Notes: generated by a model from the sequence alone, not told the origin. Counted from the stretch's first letter, positions 1-7,983 are shown. The stretch: DNA of 44,950 nt from Saprospirales bacterium (GCA_002698985.1 PAAY01000081.1:1-44950), one strand, 5' to 3'. Made by a program: numbers and translations.

Positions 1-84
1 TGATTCCTCATCCCTGATTCCTCATCCCTGATTCCTCATCCCTGATTCCTCATCCCTGATTCCTCATCCCTCATCCCTCATCCC
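1..84 (-). repeat. 14-bp/7-bp tandem repeat at the recN 3' end
   Basis: Five direct copies of the 14-mer TGATTCCTCATCCC (plus strand) fill positions 1-70, followed by two half-units TCATCCC. On the minus strand, which is sense for recN, the unit reads GGGATGA GGAATCA. The recN stop codon (78-80) and last Gly codon lie inside the final heptamer. Sense-strand TGA codons fall at 78, 71 and 64 (7-nt steps), then every 14 nt. The array continues past the window edge, so its full length is unknown. Confidence 0.9.
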
Positions 85-1739
85 TTCATCGCAACCAGTT
101 CCCTCGCATTTGCAAGTGCCGATTCACTCGGCGGGTTTTGGCTGAGCATGACGGCGATGGAGCGGATGCGTTCGTCCTCATCGAGCAATTTGACACGGGT
201 GAAGGTGGCGTTGCCTTCCACGGTTTTATAGACGAAGTAGTGGGCGTCGGCTTTGGAGGCCACCTGCGGTGAGTGGGTGATGACCACCACCTGGTGCTGG
301 TTGGCCAATTTGCGGAGGATGTTGCCCATGCGGAGGGCCACGTCGCCGCCCACGCCGGAGTCGATTTCATCGAAGATGAGGGTAGGCAGGGGGATGGCGC
401 TGGCCACCAGGCTTTTGGTGACCAGGGTGAGGCGGCTCAGCTCACCGCCGCTGGCCACGTCTTTGATGTGTTGCAGGCGGCTGCCGGGATTGGCTGCGAA
501 CATGAAGCCTACCTCGTCGGTGCCGGTGGGGCCGGGCTCGGGCAGCTCGCTGAAGTGCACCTCGAAGCGGGTGTGCGGCATGGACAGCTGTGCCAGCAGT
601 TCCAGCACCTTCTTCTCAAAGGCCGGAACCACCGATTTGCGGCGTTGCGACAGCTCTGCTGCCTGTTGCCGGAGGCGAAGGGCAAGTTCATCGAGCTGCT
701 TTTCAAACTTCCCGATTTCGGCGGAGAGGTCACCCAACGCTTCGAAACGCTGCTGCAAGTCCTGCTGGATTTGCAGCAACTCCTCCACGGTGGCCACCCG
801 GTGTTTGTTTTGCAGGCGGTAGATCACATCCAGCCGCTGCTGAATTTCCACAATGCGTTCGGGGTCGAATTCGGTTGCTTCGGCAAGCCTTTCGCACTCG
901 GCGCCGATGTCGTCCAGTTCCAGAATGGCGCTGTCGAGGCGGTCGTAGAGGCCGGCGGCGTCGGGGCTGAACTTTTTGATTTCCGACAATGAGCGGAGCA
1001 CTTCCCGCAATTGTCCGCTCACGGGGTTTTCTCCTTCGGCAATGAGCTGCCAGGCTGCCGACAGCGTTCGCTTGATGTCCTCGGCGTGGTTGAGGCGGCG
1101 CAGCTCGACTTCCAGTTCGTCCTGTTCACCGCTCACCAGGGCGGCTTTCTCGAACTCATCGAGCTGGAACTGCAGGAACTCGCTTTCCTGTGCCGACTGC
1201 TGGTTCAGCCGTTTCAGTTCCTCCAGCTTGCGGCGGGTTTTTACGAAGTCACGGTAAACAGCCGAGTAGTTAGCCAAGGGCTCCCGGTTGCCGGCCAGGG
1301 CGTCGATCATGCGCAATTGAAAGGACACGTTGTGGATGTCGAGTGTGTCGAACTGCTGGTGCAGATCCACCAGTGCACCCGCCAGTCGCCGGAGGATGTC
1401 GAGGGTCACCGGTGTATCGTTGACGAAGGCCCGGGATTTACCCGAAGGGGAAAGCTCCCGCCGGATGATGCACTCGTCGAAATAGTCTAGGTCGTTTTCT
1501 TCGAAAAAGGGCTTCAGCCCGTAGGCCTTCACATCGAAAGTGGCTTCGATGACGCATTTTTTGCTTTCGTCAAAAAGGCTTTTGGAGTCGGCCCGCTCGC
1601 CCATGATGAGGCCCAGTGCCCCCAGCAGGATGGATTTTCCGGCGCCGGTTTCCCCGGTGATGATGGTGAGGCCTTTCGGGAACTGCACTTCCAGTTCCTC
1701 GATGATGGCGTAGTTGCGAATGCTCAGGCGTTTGATCAT
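78..1739 (-). CDS. recN: DNA repair protein RecN
   Basis: SMC-like ATPase of recombinational double-strand-break repair, acting with RecA in the cytoplasm. The 553-residue length is normal for RecN. The Walker A motif GETGAGKS is at residues 29-36, long coiled-coil arms fill the middle, the ABC-type signature VASGGELSRL is near 428-437, Walker B TLIFDEIDSG is near 453-462 with the catalytic DE at 457-458, and the switch His in ITHSPQVAS is near 489. The start ATG is followed at once by the usual RecN opening (MIKRLSIRNYAIIEELEV). The last codons, Met-Lys-Gly-stop, run into a GGGATGA repeat array, so the extreme C-terminus is repeat-derived. It is divergent from the Gfo/Idh/MocA gene. Identification is firm. 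Confidence 0.97.
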   Translation of the reverse strand: MIKRLSIRNYAIIEELEVQFPKGLTIITGETGAGKSILLGALGLIMGERADSKSLFDESKKCVIEATFDVKAYGLKPFFEENDLDYFDECIIRRELSPSGKSRAFVNDTPVTLDILRRLAGALVDLHQQFDTLDIHNVSFQLRMIDALAGNREPLANYSAVYRDFVKTRRKLEELKRLNQQSAQESEFLQFQLDEFEKAALVSGEQDELEVELRRLNHAEDIKRTLSAAWQLIAEGENPVSGQLREVLRSLSEIKKFSPDAAGLYDRLDSAILELDDIGAECERLAEATEFDPERIVEIQQRLDVIYRLQNKHRVATVEELLQIQQDLQQRFEALGDLSAEIGKFEKQLDELALRLRQQAAELSQRRKSVVPAFEKKVLELLAQLSMPHTRFEVHFSELPEPGPTGTDEVGFMFAANPGSRLQHIKDVASGGELSRLTLVTKSLVASAIPLPTLIFDEIDSGVGGDVALRMGNILRKLANQHQVVVITHSPQVASKADAHYFVYKTVEGNATFTRVKLLDEDERIRSIAVMLSQNPPSESALANARELVAMKG

Positions 1740-1919
1740 GTGTTTGTTTGTTCTGATGCCTTTGTTTCTGGAGTTTTGATTGCAAGCTCCAACTTGCGGT
1801 TACCATCATGCGTGTTCCGGGTGAGCGCAAAAGTAGCGCTTGTTCGGAAGTTTTTTTCCTTCACCCGCCAGTGGGCGGGCAACGATTGGGGGAACCGGGA
1901 TTCATTTCGTGGCTATCGC

Positions 1920-1927
1920 TACATTTG
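1920..1927 (+). promoter_or_regulatory. candidate Bacteroidota -7 promoter element
   Basis: TACATTTG matches the Bacteroidota sigma -7 consensus TAnnTTTG exactly and lies 112 bp upstream of the oxidoreductase start. I see no convincing -33 TTTG at the usual 17-23 bp spacing, so the assignment rests on the -7 box alone. Confidence 0.35.
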
Positions 1928-1940
1928 CCCCTCTTTAATT

Positions 1941-2025
1941 GAGGATATGAGGAATTGAAGAATCGAAGAACTGAGGCGACCAGGCGATGCTTCGATTCCT
2001 CAAATCCTCGCTTCTTCAAATCCTC
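1941..2025. repeat. imperfect inverted repeat of GAGGAAT/ATTCCTC words
   Basis: The left arm (1941-1968) is built from GAGGA(A)T and GAAGAATCGAAG words. The right arm (1990-2025) carries their reverse complements CTTCGATTCCTC and AAATCCTC. As a result both divergent genes have a C/T-rich leader on their own sense strand. The right arm ends 13 bp before the oxidoreductase start codon. Confidence 0.7.
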
Positions 2026-2038
2026 ATCATTAAAGCAA

Positions 2039-3016
2039 ATGATCAAAATCGGTGTCATCGGGGCGGGCCATTTGGGCAAGATTCACCTCCGCTGTTTGCA
2101 GGAGCTGGGGGAACCCTTTGCCGTTTGCGGCTTCCATGACATCGATGAAAAGGTGGCGGCGGCGGTTTCGAAAAAATTTCAGGTCAGGGCCTTTCCCGAT
2201 CTGGAGGAGCTGATCCAGGCTGCCGATGCGGTGGCGGTAATTACCCCAACGGTGACCCACTACGACATTGCCGAAGCAGCCATCAAAGCCGGCCGGCATG
2301 TGTTCATCGAAAAACCGGTGACGCAGACCCCCGATGAGGCAGCCCGGCTGTTGAAACTGGCGGGAGATCGGGGCGTGGTGGTTCAGGTGGGGCATGTGGA
2401 GCGCTTCAATCCGGCCATGTTGGCGGTGCAGCACCTGCCGCTGAACCCCATGTTTGTGGAAGCACACCGCCTGGCCATGTTCAACCCGCGGGGCACCGAC
2501 GTGCCGGTGGTGCTGGACCTCATGATCCACGACATCGACATCGTGCTAAGCCTGGTAAAATCGCCGGTGAAGAGCATCTCCGCCTCCGGTGTGCCGGTGG
2601 TTAGCGATACGCCCGATATTGCCAACGCCCGGGTGGAGTTTGAAAACGGCTGTGTGGCCAACTTCACCGCCAGCCGCATTTCGATGAAGCAAATGCGCAA
2701 AGTGCGGCTGTTCCAGAAAGACGCCTACATCAGCCTGGATTTTCTGAAGAAGGAAAGCCAAATTCTGCGCATGTACGACGAGGAGAACAAACCCGCTGAC
2801 GGGCAATTTCTTGAACTCGACACCCCTTCGGGTAAACGCATCATCACCATGGACATGCCGGAAGTGGGAGAGGTGAACGCCATCAAACTGGAGTGGCAGG
2901 CCTTCGCCGAAAGTGTGCTGAACGGCAGCCCCCCGGCCGTGAGCCTGAAAGAAGGACACCAGGCACTGGAAGTGGCCTATGCGATCATGGAGAAGCTGGT
3001 GAAGCGTGACACGTAA
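2039..3016 (+). CDS. Gfo/Idh/MocA-family NAD(P)-dependent oxidoreductase
   Basis: A cytoplasmic dehydrogenase of the glucose-fructose oxidoreductase / inositol dehydrogenase superfamily; the substrate cannot be read from sequence. The dinucleotide-binding GxGxxG motif (GAGHLG, residues 8-13) sits at the N-terminus and the family signature EKP at 91-93. The C-terminal alpha/beta domain begins near 125, where GHVERFNP is typical. I chose the ATG at 2039 rather than the in-frame one at 1955: the Rossmann strand begins directly after it, and the upstream 28 residues are translated repeat DNA. The product is 325 residues, normal for the family. The final residues (KRDT) and the stop codon are supplied by the heptamer array that begins at 3005. 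Confidence 0.9.
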   Translation: MIKIGVIGAGHLGKIHLRCLQELGEPFAVCGFHDIDEKVAAAVSKKFQVRAFPDLEELIQAADAVAVITPTVTHYDIAEAAIKAGRHVFIEKPVTQTPDEAARLLKLAGDRGVVVQVGHVERFNPAMLAVQHLPLNPMFVEAHRLAMFNPRGTDVPVVLDLMIHDIDIVLSLVKSPVKSISASGVPVVSDTPDIANARVEFENGCVANFTASRISMKQMRKVRLFQKDAYISLDFLKKESQILRMYDEENKPADGQFLELDTPSGKRIITMDMPEVGEVNAIKLEWQAFAESVLNGSPPAVSLKEGHQALEVAYAIMEKLVKRDT

Positions 3017-3179
3017 CTCGTAACACGTGACTCGTAACACGTGACTCGTAACACGTGACTCGTAACACGTGACTCGTAACACGTGACTCGTAACACGTAA
3101 CTCGTAACACGTGACTCGTAACACGTGACTCGTAACACGTGACTCGTGACACGTGACTCGTAAAGCGTGACTCGTAACG
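3005..3179 (+). repeat. 25-unit heptamer array CGTRACN with one stop codon per unit
   Basis: There are twenty-five consecutive 7-bp units, nearly all CGTGACT, CGTAACA, CGTGACA or CGTAACT, with no indel. Each unit carries TGA or TAA at positions 3-5. Because the period is 7, plus-strand stops cycle through all three frames every 21 bp. The second unit contains the native stop of the upstream oxidoreductase (3014-3016). The minus strand of the array has no stop codons, which is why long meaningless open frames run across it. Confidence 0.97.
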
Positions 3180-3185
3180 CTAGTC

Positions 3186-3258
3186 TTAATAATCTTCCAT
3201 AATCCTCCATAACCCCCTAACCTCAAAAACCCTCAAAAACCTCAAAAAAAAAAAATCA
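3186..3258 (+). repeat. C-rich leader repeat (CATAATCCTC / CCTCAAAAA type)
   Basis: Degenerate units of ATAATCTTC and CATAATCCTC pass into three CCTCAAAAA-type units and an A-tract. They end two bases before the amidohydrolase start codon. The tract contains no G on the plus strand from about 3195 on. Confidence 0.8.
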
Positions 3259-3260
3259 CC

Positions 3261-4445
3261 ATGAAAAAACTATCCGCAGACAGAATCTATCCGGTCAGTT
3301 CTGAACCCATCGAGGGTGGTGTGGTCATTGTTGACGACGATGGAAAAATATTGGCGGTTGAGCAAGCAGCTGAGCATGACCCTGCCACGGTGCAGCATTT
3401 TTCAGGGGCCATTGTGCCGGGATTCGTCAATGCCCATTGCCACCTGGAGTTGTCGCACATGAAGGGGGTGGCACCCACCGGTACGGGACTGCTGCCCTTC
3501 CTCAAAACGGTGGTGAATTACCGGGATGTTTCCGAAGAGCAAATCCTGGAGGCCATCGAAAATGGCGACCGGGAGATGTGGGAAAACGGCATCCAGGCCG
3601 TCGGCGACATCTGCAACAAGGCTGACACCGCTGCCACCAAAGCCCGCAGCCGCATTCGCTATTTTTCCTTCGTGGAAATGTTCGACTTCCTGCAGAACGA
3701 CTGGGCGCAGAAGACTTTCGACGGCTATTACGAGGTGTACAAGCAACAACCGGGTGAAGGCTTGCACCGCAAGAGCTGTGTGCCACACGCACCCTACACC
3801 GTATCTGAAAAACTGTTCGGCCTCATCAATGCGGCCAACGATGGGGAAGAGGTGCTCACCGTTAGCATCCACAACCAGGAGACGGAACACGAAGACAATT
3901 TTTTCCTTCATAAAACGGGTGACTTCAGCACCTTTTTCAAGGATTTCGGCATTGACGTGAGCGCTTTCGAACCAACAGGAAAGCCATCCATCTACTATGC
4001 CCTGGCACACATGGATGCCCGCCACAGAACGCTCTTCGTGCACAACACCATGACCCAGCCGGAGGAAATAGCCGCTGCCGTGAAATGGAGCAATGGCAAC
4101 TGTTTCTGGGCCACCTGCCCCAATGCTAACCTCTACATCGAGAACCGCCTGCCCAACTACCGGTATTTCATCGACCCCGGAGCCAATGTCTGTATCGGCA
4201 CCGACAGTCTGACCAGCAACTGGCAGCTCTCCATCCTGGAGGAAATGAAAACCATTGCCCGCTTCCAAAGCTATGTACCCTTTGAAACCCTGCTCCAATG
4301 GGCTACCCTCAACGGCGCCCGTGCCCTCGGTTTCGACGACGAACTGGGCAGCATAGAGCCGGGCAAGCGCCCCGGTCTCCTCCTGCTCGATCTGGAAAAA
4401 AATTGGGAACTTGCACCCGAAACGAAAGTAGTTAGGCTTGTTTGA
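3261..4445 (+). CDS. amidohydrolase, MTA/SAH- or aminofutalosine-deaminase-like
   Basis: A metal-dependent hydrolase of the amidohydrolase superfamily, cytoplasmic, 394 residues. The zinc-site HxH (NAHCHLE) is at residues 59-61, His176 lies in a VPHAPYTVS context, His204 and Glu207 form the deaminase-type HxxET motif, a further His is at 261, and the metal Asp is at 315 (GTDS). This set fits the nucleoside/chlorohydrolase-like deaminase branch (methylthioadenosine, S-adenosylhomocysteine or aminofutalosine deaminases). The exact substrate is not decidable here, and no menaquinone genes are nearby to support an aminofutalosine role. The start follows an A-rich leader directly. Its stop codon begins a run of GAACTGAG repeats. 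Confidence 0.85.
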   Translation: MKKLSADRIYPVSSEPIEGGVVIVDDDGKILAVEQAAEHDPATVQHFSGAIVPGFVNAHCHLELSHMKGVAPTGTGLLPFLKTVVNYRDVSEEQILEAIENGDREMWENGIQAVGDICNKADTAATKARSRIRYFSFVEMFDFLQNDWAQKTFDGYYEVYKQQPGEGLHRKSCVPHAPYTVSEKLFGLINAANDGEEVLTVSIHNQETEHEDNFFLHKTGDFSTFFKDFGIDVSAFEPTGKPSIYYALAHMDARHRTLFVHNTMTQPEEIAAAVKWSNGNCFWATCPNANLYIENRLPNYRYFIDPGANVCIGTDSLTSNWQLSILEEMKTIARFQSYVPFETLLQWATLNGARALGFDDELGSIEPGKRPGLLLLDLEKNWELAPETKVVRLV

Positions 4446-4470
4446 AGAACGGAAGAACTGAGGAACTGAC
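4443..4470 (+). repeat. short GAACTGAG-type stop-rich repeat
   Basis: The amidohydrolase stop TGA (4443-4445) is followed by further sense TGA codons at 4459 and 4467, spaced 16 and 8 bp apart within units like TGAGGAAC. The same 8-mer follows the SusD stop (43672) and the lipoprotein stop at 23562. Confidence 0.65.
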
Positions 4471-4518
4471 AAGCAGGTGTTGGAAGAATGAAATAATCCC
4501 TCATTTTGCCAGAAGCGA

Positions 4519-4604
4519 ATAAAGGCCCGAAGGGCTTAAACTCGCCGAAGGCGATTAAACGCGCCGCAGGTGCCTAAACTCGCCGAAGGCGATTAAACAA
4601 ATAA
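4519..4604 (+). repeat. mini-hairpin array with GAA/GCA loops and TTAAAC linkers
   Basis: Four small stem-loops about 18-19 bp apart: GCCC-GAA-GGGC (4524-4534), TCGCC-GAA-GGCGA (4542-4554), GCGCC-GCA-GGTGC (4561-4573) and TCGCC-GAA-GGCGA (4580-4592), joined by TTAAAC/CTAAAC linkers. They end 12 bp before the cohesin-like gene, with the GNA loops on the sense strand. This is the same family as the large array at 26262-26620. Confidence 0.85.
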
Positions 4605-4616
4605 ACAGTCTCAACA

Positions 4617-5186
4617 ATGAAAACCCATCTCAAAAAACTGATTCTCTTCGCACTGATCGCATTGTTTTCGGCATTCACCTTTGTGCCGCCGGCTCACCAC
4701 ATTCCGGAGCAAAACCGCTTTGTACCGGCTGCACAATATGAGTTGCCTCCAGTAGATACACTCAGTCTGAGTATGACTTCTCTCACGGCTTCACCGGGTG
4801 AAACCATCTGCCTGCCGGTGACGGCCTCTGGTTTTGAGAAGATACTCTCCATGCAGTACACCATGGTCTGGGACCCCGCCGTGCTGCGCCTCAACGGCAT
4901 CGACAAGTTCGGTCTGCGGGGACTCGGAGAAAACAATTTCGGCACCCACATGGCCGGCGAAGGCAAGCTCACCTTTTCCTGGTACGACCCCAACTTGCGG
5001 GGTGAGAGCCGCAAGGATGGTTCTGTCATTTACGAGCTGTGTTTTGAGGTCGTTGGCCCCAATGACACTTCCACCGGCGTGCATTTCGCCAACCAGCCCA
5101 CCATCATCGAGATTTCCAATGCCCTCGGAAAATTCCTGGTGCTCAACGCAACCGACGGGCATGTGAAGGTGGAAGGGAAGGGATGA
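4617..5186 (+). CDS. secreted cohesin-domain-like protein
   Basis: An exported 189-residue protein. Residues 1-22 form a Sec signal peptide (KK-rich start, then LILFALIALFSAF). The mature part is a single immunoglobulin-like beta domain of the cohesin type: LSLSMTSLTASPGETICLPV opens it, the VWDPAVLRL block (about residues 84-92) matches the cohesin pattern around the second strand, and GKLTFSWYDP and VIYELCFEV are later strands. Cohesins bind dockerins, and a dockerin-like module occurs at the C-terminus of the 11271-14825 product. There is no T9SS sorting domain. A binding role is inferred from fold only. The stop codon is part of a GGGATGA heptamer. Confidence 0.75.
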   Translation: MKTHLKKLILFALIALFSAFTFVPPAHHIPEQNRFVPAAQYELPPVDTLSLSMTSLTASPGETICLPVTASGFEKILSMQYTMVWDPAVLRLNGIDKFGLRGLGENNFGTHMAGEGKLTFSWYDPNLRGESRKDGSVIYELCFEVVGPNDTSTGVHFANQPTIIEISNALGKFLVLNATDGHVKVEGKG

Positions 5187-5277
5187 TTTTTTAGGGATGA
5201 GGGATGAGGGATGAGGGATGAAAGAGCTAGCACCCCCAAACCCTACACCCTACACCCTACACCCTAAACCCTAAACC
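5180..5277. repeat. composite repeat: GGGATGA heptamers - GCTAGC - CCCTACA heptamers
   Basis: GGGATGA units (stop codons at 5184, 5198, 5205, 5212 and 5219, in 7- or 14-nt steps) are followed by AAAGAGCTAGC and then CCCTACA/CCCTAAA units. The left half is G-rich and stop-rich on the plus strand; the right half is C-rich and free of G. The six-base palindrome GCTAGC separates them. Close relatives are at 19667-19753 and, as the right half only, at 44831-44875. Confidence 0.9.
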
Positions 5278-5350
5278 AAATTTCGGCACCTTTCCTGCAT
5301 GTAAGTTTTTGCCCTCCGCTCACGGAATCCGTTAGACATTTCTTTCTCTC

Positions 5351-6649
5351 ATGGTCGCAACTGCAGGAAACTCACCCGCAATTGCCAACCGCCAGCAGTG
5401 GATACTGGTGGTGCTGGTATTGTTGCTCGGTATGCGCATAGCGAGTTATTTCACCCTGTTCCCCAACTCGGTGGCCATGACGCAGTTGGTGAAAACAGCC
5501 GGCCGCCTGGCACTGACAGGGTCCAGTTTTCTACTCTATAAATACCTTCAGGGAAAATACCAGGGCTATCAGATCAAAATCGGAAACCTGACACCTCTGA
5601 TTCTGTATCTCGCTTATCTCTTTTTGGGACTCCTTTCCTTTTTTTGGAGTTCAAAAGTCAGTTACTCAGCCTTGCAATGGGCAATGGTTACGGAAGCTTT
5701 GGTTTTTGCGTGGTTTTACACCCAGGCGCTGGCCCTTTACAATGCCATCAGTGACAATCACGTGCGGTTCACCTTCGCTTTCGGCAGGGCCACCATGTTT
5801 ATCTGCATTGCATTCATTCTCGGACTCATCTTCGATCCGGAAACTTATTACCGCCAGACCCACGGGGGTGAGGTGTCTCGCCTTGGGGGCTTCATCATCA
5901 ACCCCAATGAGTTGGGAATGCTGGCGGTTTTGGGCTGCACCATGGCTTATTACGAGCTGTTGGCTGGCCGCTCCAAGTTCATCAACAGCCTGGTGCTGAT
6001 TTCCTCTGTGGCCGTTCTTCTGCTCACGCAGTCCCGTTCCTCACTTGGGGCATTTTTGCTGCTTACCGGATTTGTTTTGTTACGCACCGGCAACATGCGA
6101 CTGATTTTCTTTGCCGGTCTTGGTGCCGCACTGGTGCTGCCCATCCTGGTGCAGACCATCATTCTGAAACAAGGCGACGTGGAGGAAGTAATGAGCATGA
6201 CTGGTCGCCTCCCATTCTGGAAAGACCTCATCACCGATGGATTCCCTGCAAGGCCACTGTTTGGCTACGGTTTTATGCGGATTGCTCCCCATGATTATTT
6301 TCCAAGTATTCACAGCTACGCTGCAAAAATGACCCACAACACCTTTGTACAGGTGCTGCTCAACCTGGGCCTGGTGGGTTCTTTCATTTGTTTGCTTCAA
6401 ATGGTGGCCACATTCTTCACCATTGGCCGGTGTCCTGACAAGGACCTGAAATGGCTGGCCAATATGATGCTCATTCCCGTGATTATCAACTCTTTCACTG
6501 AGTTCGGCATCTTCGGTGAATCCAACTATGGCATCCAGTTCTACCAGTTGATCATACTCTTCTTTGTTATTTCCGTCGTCAAAAATCCGCCACGGGGAGG
6601 CCCCGTCTCTGTGGAAAGAAAAATACCTTACCATGCTTCACAAAATTGA
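5351..6649 (+). CDS. O-antigen ligase/polymerase-like membrane protein
   Basis: A polytopic inner-membrane protein of 432 residues with about ten to twelve hydrophobic segments, starting near residue 17. A loop with PNELGMLAVLGC (about 186-197) and the LLLTQSRSSLGAFLLL segment (about 222-237) are typical of the Wzy_C / O-antigen ligase (WaaL, Wzy, EpsG-like) superfamily, which transfers or polymerises lipid-linked glycans on the periplasmic side. A large periplasmic loop with conserved aromatic residues (FGYGFMRI...HNTFVQVLLNLGLVG) follows at about 308-345, as expected. The next gene overlaps its 3' end by 17 bp, indicating co-transcription. Whether it is a ligase or a polymerase is undecided. 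Confidence 0.8.
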   Translation: MVATAGNSPAIANRQQWILVVLVLLLGMRIASYFTLFPNSVAMTQLVKTAGRLALTGSSFLLYKYLQGKYQGYQIKIGNLTPLILYLAYLFLGLLSFFWSSKVSYSALQWAMVTEALVFAWFYTQALALYNAISDNHVRFTFAFGRATMFICIAFILGLIFDPETYYRQTHGGEVSRLGGFIINPNELGMLAVLGCTMAYYELLAGRSKFINSLVLISSVAVLLLTQSRSSLGAFLLLTGFVLLRTGNMRLIFFAGLGAALVLPILVQTIILKQGDVEEVMSMTGRLPFWKDLITDGFPARPLFGYGFMRIAPHDYFPSIHSYAAKMTHNTFVQVLLNLGLVGSFICLLQMVATFFTIGRCPDKDLKWLANMMLIPVIINSFTEFGIFGESNYGIQFYQLIILFFVISVVKNPPRGGPVSVERKIPYHASQN

Positions 6650-7973
6650 CCAGGAAACACGCCGGGTACTTGCCGCCATATTTTTCGGACAGAAGCAGGA
6701 TTTGCTGCTCGGCCCCGGGGTGTTGTTTGCCGAAGGAAAAGACCTGACGGAGGGCAAAGAGCTTCCCCATTGGCAGGGTGGTCTCATTGCCTTCGGTAAA
6801 AAGCCGCAACTCCCGGGCTGGCAATGCGAGAGTTACGGCTATGTCTGCAACGCCGATGGCAGCATTCGCTGGTTGTATCCGCTTTCGCTGCGCAAACCCG
6901 TTTTTCTGCGTTTGTACAATAGCGCCGGCTGGCGGGGCAAGCTGTTCAGCGCTGCCTTCAGGCTGGCATTTCTGACGGGAACACAGGCCTTGATGAGGCA
7001 TGGAATTTTGCACGTCGTTGCGAAGCGAAGCAACCGCATGAAAACATTGGTTGCCGAAGAAAAAGCCACTGCCCATGCAATCTTCACCGGCACAGTGGGA
7101 GCCAACAGGAAATCCGTTGTGGTGCTCCAAAAAGGCGATGGAACATACCGGTTCTGTAAGGTGCCGCTCACTGCCAGCGCTGAAAAGCTGGTACTGAACG
7201 AGGCGACCCGGTTGGGGGAGCTGCCGGCGGATGAGTTCAGTTGCCTCGATGTTCCCAGGGCTACCTTGAAAGACGGCTTGCTGCTGCTCAGCGATGTCAG
7301 GCCCGCAAAGCCGGGTAACAGCGACAGGCTTGGGCGCCTGCACCTCGAAGCCCTGACGGAACTGGCTTGCGCAACCACACGACACCAAAAACTGGATATC
7401 CTGCCCGCCTGGAAAAACCTGAACCGCAATTTGGAAGACCTCGATGGCCTTGAACCGGCCAATGACCTCGATCCAAAGCAGGTTGGCAGGCTGAAAAATG
7501 CCCTCCTTCGCCTGCGGCAACAATTCGGCGATTTCACGGAATTGCCCATTGGCCTGGCTCATGCGGATTTCACTCCCTGGAACCTGTACCTGAGTGACCG
7601 AAAGGTGCACCTGTACGACTGGGAGTTGGCAGAGCCGCTGCCACTGCTCTACGATGCCTTCCATTTCATTTTTCAGACGGGCATCCTGTTGCGACGGCAA
7701 TCCTTTGCGGAGCTCTGGGAGGGAATTGAGTCCCTTCGGCAAAATGAGAAAGTGCAATCCTTGCTCCGGCAATTCGATGCGGATTTCGACAGGCTGTACA
7801 GTTTTTACCTCCTCAACAACGTGGCCTATTACCTTCCCCGCTACCTTCGGCAAACGCCGCTCCACGAGCAGGCGCACTGGCTGGTAAGCACCTGGCTGCA
7901 AGCCTGTGAGCAGGCGCTGGAGCCGGAGAAAATCGTGCTTTCAAAGAGCAGGGTAAGGGCCGCAGCGTTTTAA
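6633..7973 (+). CDS. APH-fold phosphotransferase family protein
   Basis: A 446-residue cytoplasmic protein with a C-terminal aminoglycoside-phosphotransferase/choline-kinase fold. The catalytic loop is HADFTPWN (residues 310-317), giving the Brenner-type catalytic Asp312 and Asn317, and the metal-binding DFG equivalent is YDWE (328-331). The N-terminal 180 residues lack an obvious domain. The start at 6633 overlaps the upstream ligase gene by 17 bp; an in-frame ATG at 6564 would lengthen the overlap and seems less likely. Coupling to a glycan ligase/polymerase suggests phosphorylation of a sugar or lipid intermediate in surface-polysaccharide assembly, not drug resistance. The substrate is unknown. 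Confidence 0.75.
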   Translation: MLHKIDQETRRVLAAIFFGQKQDLLLGPGVLFAEGKDLTEGKELPHWQGGLIAFGKKPQLPGWQCESYGYVCNADGSIRWLYPLSLRKPVFLRLYNSAGWRGKLFSAAFRLAFLTGTQALMRHGILHVVAKRSNRMKTLVAEEKATAHAIFTGTVGANRKSVVVLQKGDGTYRFCKVPLTASAEKLVLNEATRLGELPADEFSCLDVPRATLKDGLLLLSDVRPAKPGNSDRLGRLHLEALTELACATTRHQKLDILPAWKNLNRNLEDLDGLEPANDLDPKQVGRLKNALLRLRQQFGDFTELPIGLAHADFTPWNLYLSDRKVHLYDWELAEPLPLLYDAFHFIFQTGILLRRQSFAELWEGIESLRQNEKVQSLLRQFDADFDRLYSFYLLNNVAYYLPRYLRQTPLHEQAHWLVSTWLQACEQALEPEKIVLSKSRVRAAAF

Positions 7974-7983
7974 AGCCCATGGG

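Larger units (their letters stand above)
1740..2038. other. divergent intergenic region recN / oxidoreductase
   Basis: This 299-bp spacer holds the promoters of two divergent genes. It contains a GC-rich hairpin (CCCGCC AGTG GGCGGG, 1864-1879), a TACATTTG element at 1920-1927 that fits the Bacteroidota -7 consensus TAnnTTTG, and an imperfect inverted repeat at 1941-2025. The open frames running through it have no protein-like character. Confidence 0.6.

Noticed and set aside
3005-3179. Possible CRISPR or iteron origin
   Set aside because: Units are contiguous 7-mers without spacers, no replication initiator gene or DnaA boxes are near, and the same unit recurs at several gene ends.
2546-3226. 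Long minus-strand open frame (226 codons) and nested frames with a repeating Val-Thr-Ser/Cys pattern
   Set aside because: The C-terminal part is the antisense of the oxidoreductase gene and the N-terminal part is a translation of the CGTRACN array, whose antisense has no stops. Low-complexity artefact.
5236-5277. Telomere-like CCCTAAA repeats
   Set aside because: Short, internal, mixed with CCCTACA and present at several intergenic sites; not a chromosome end.
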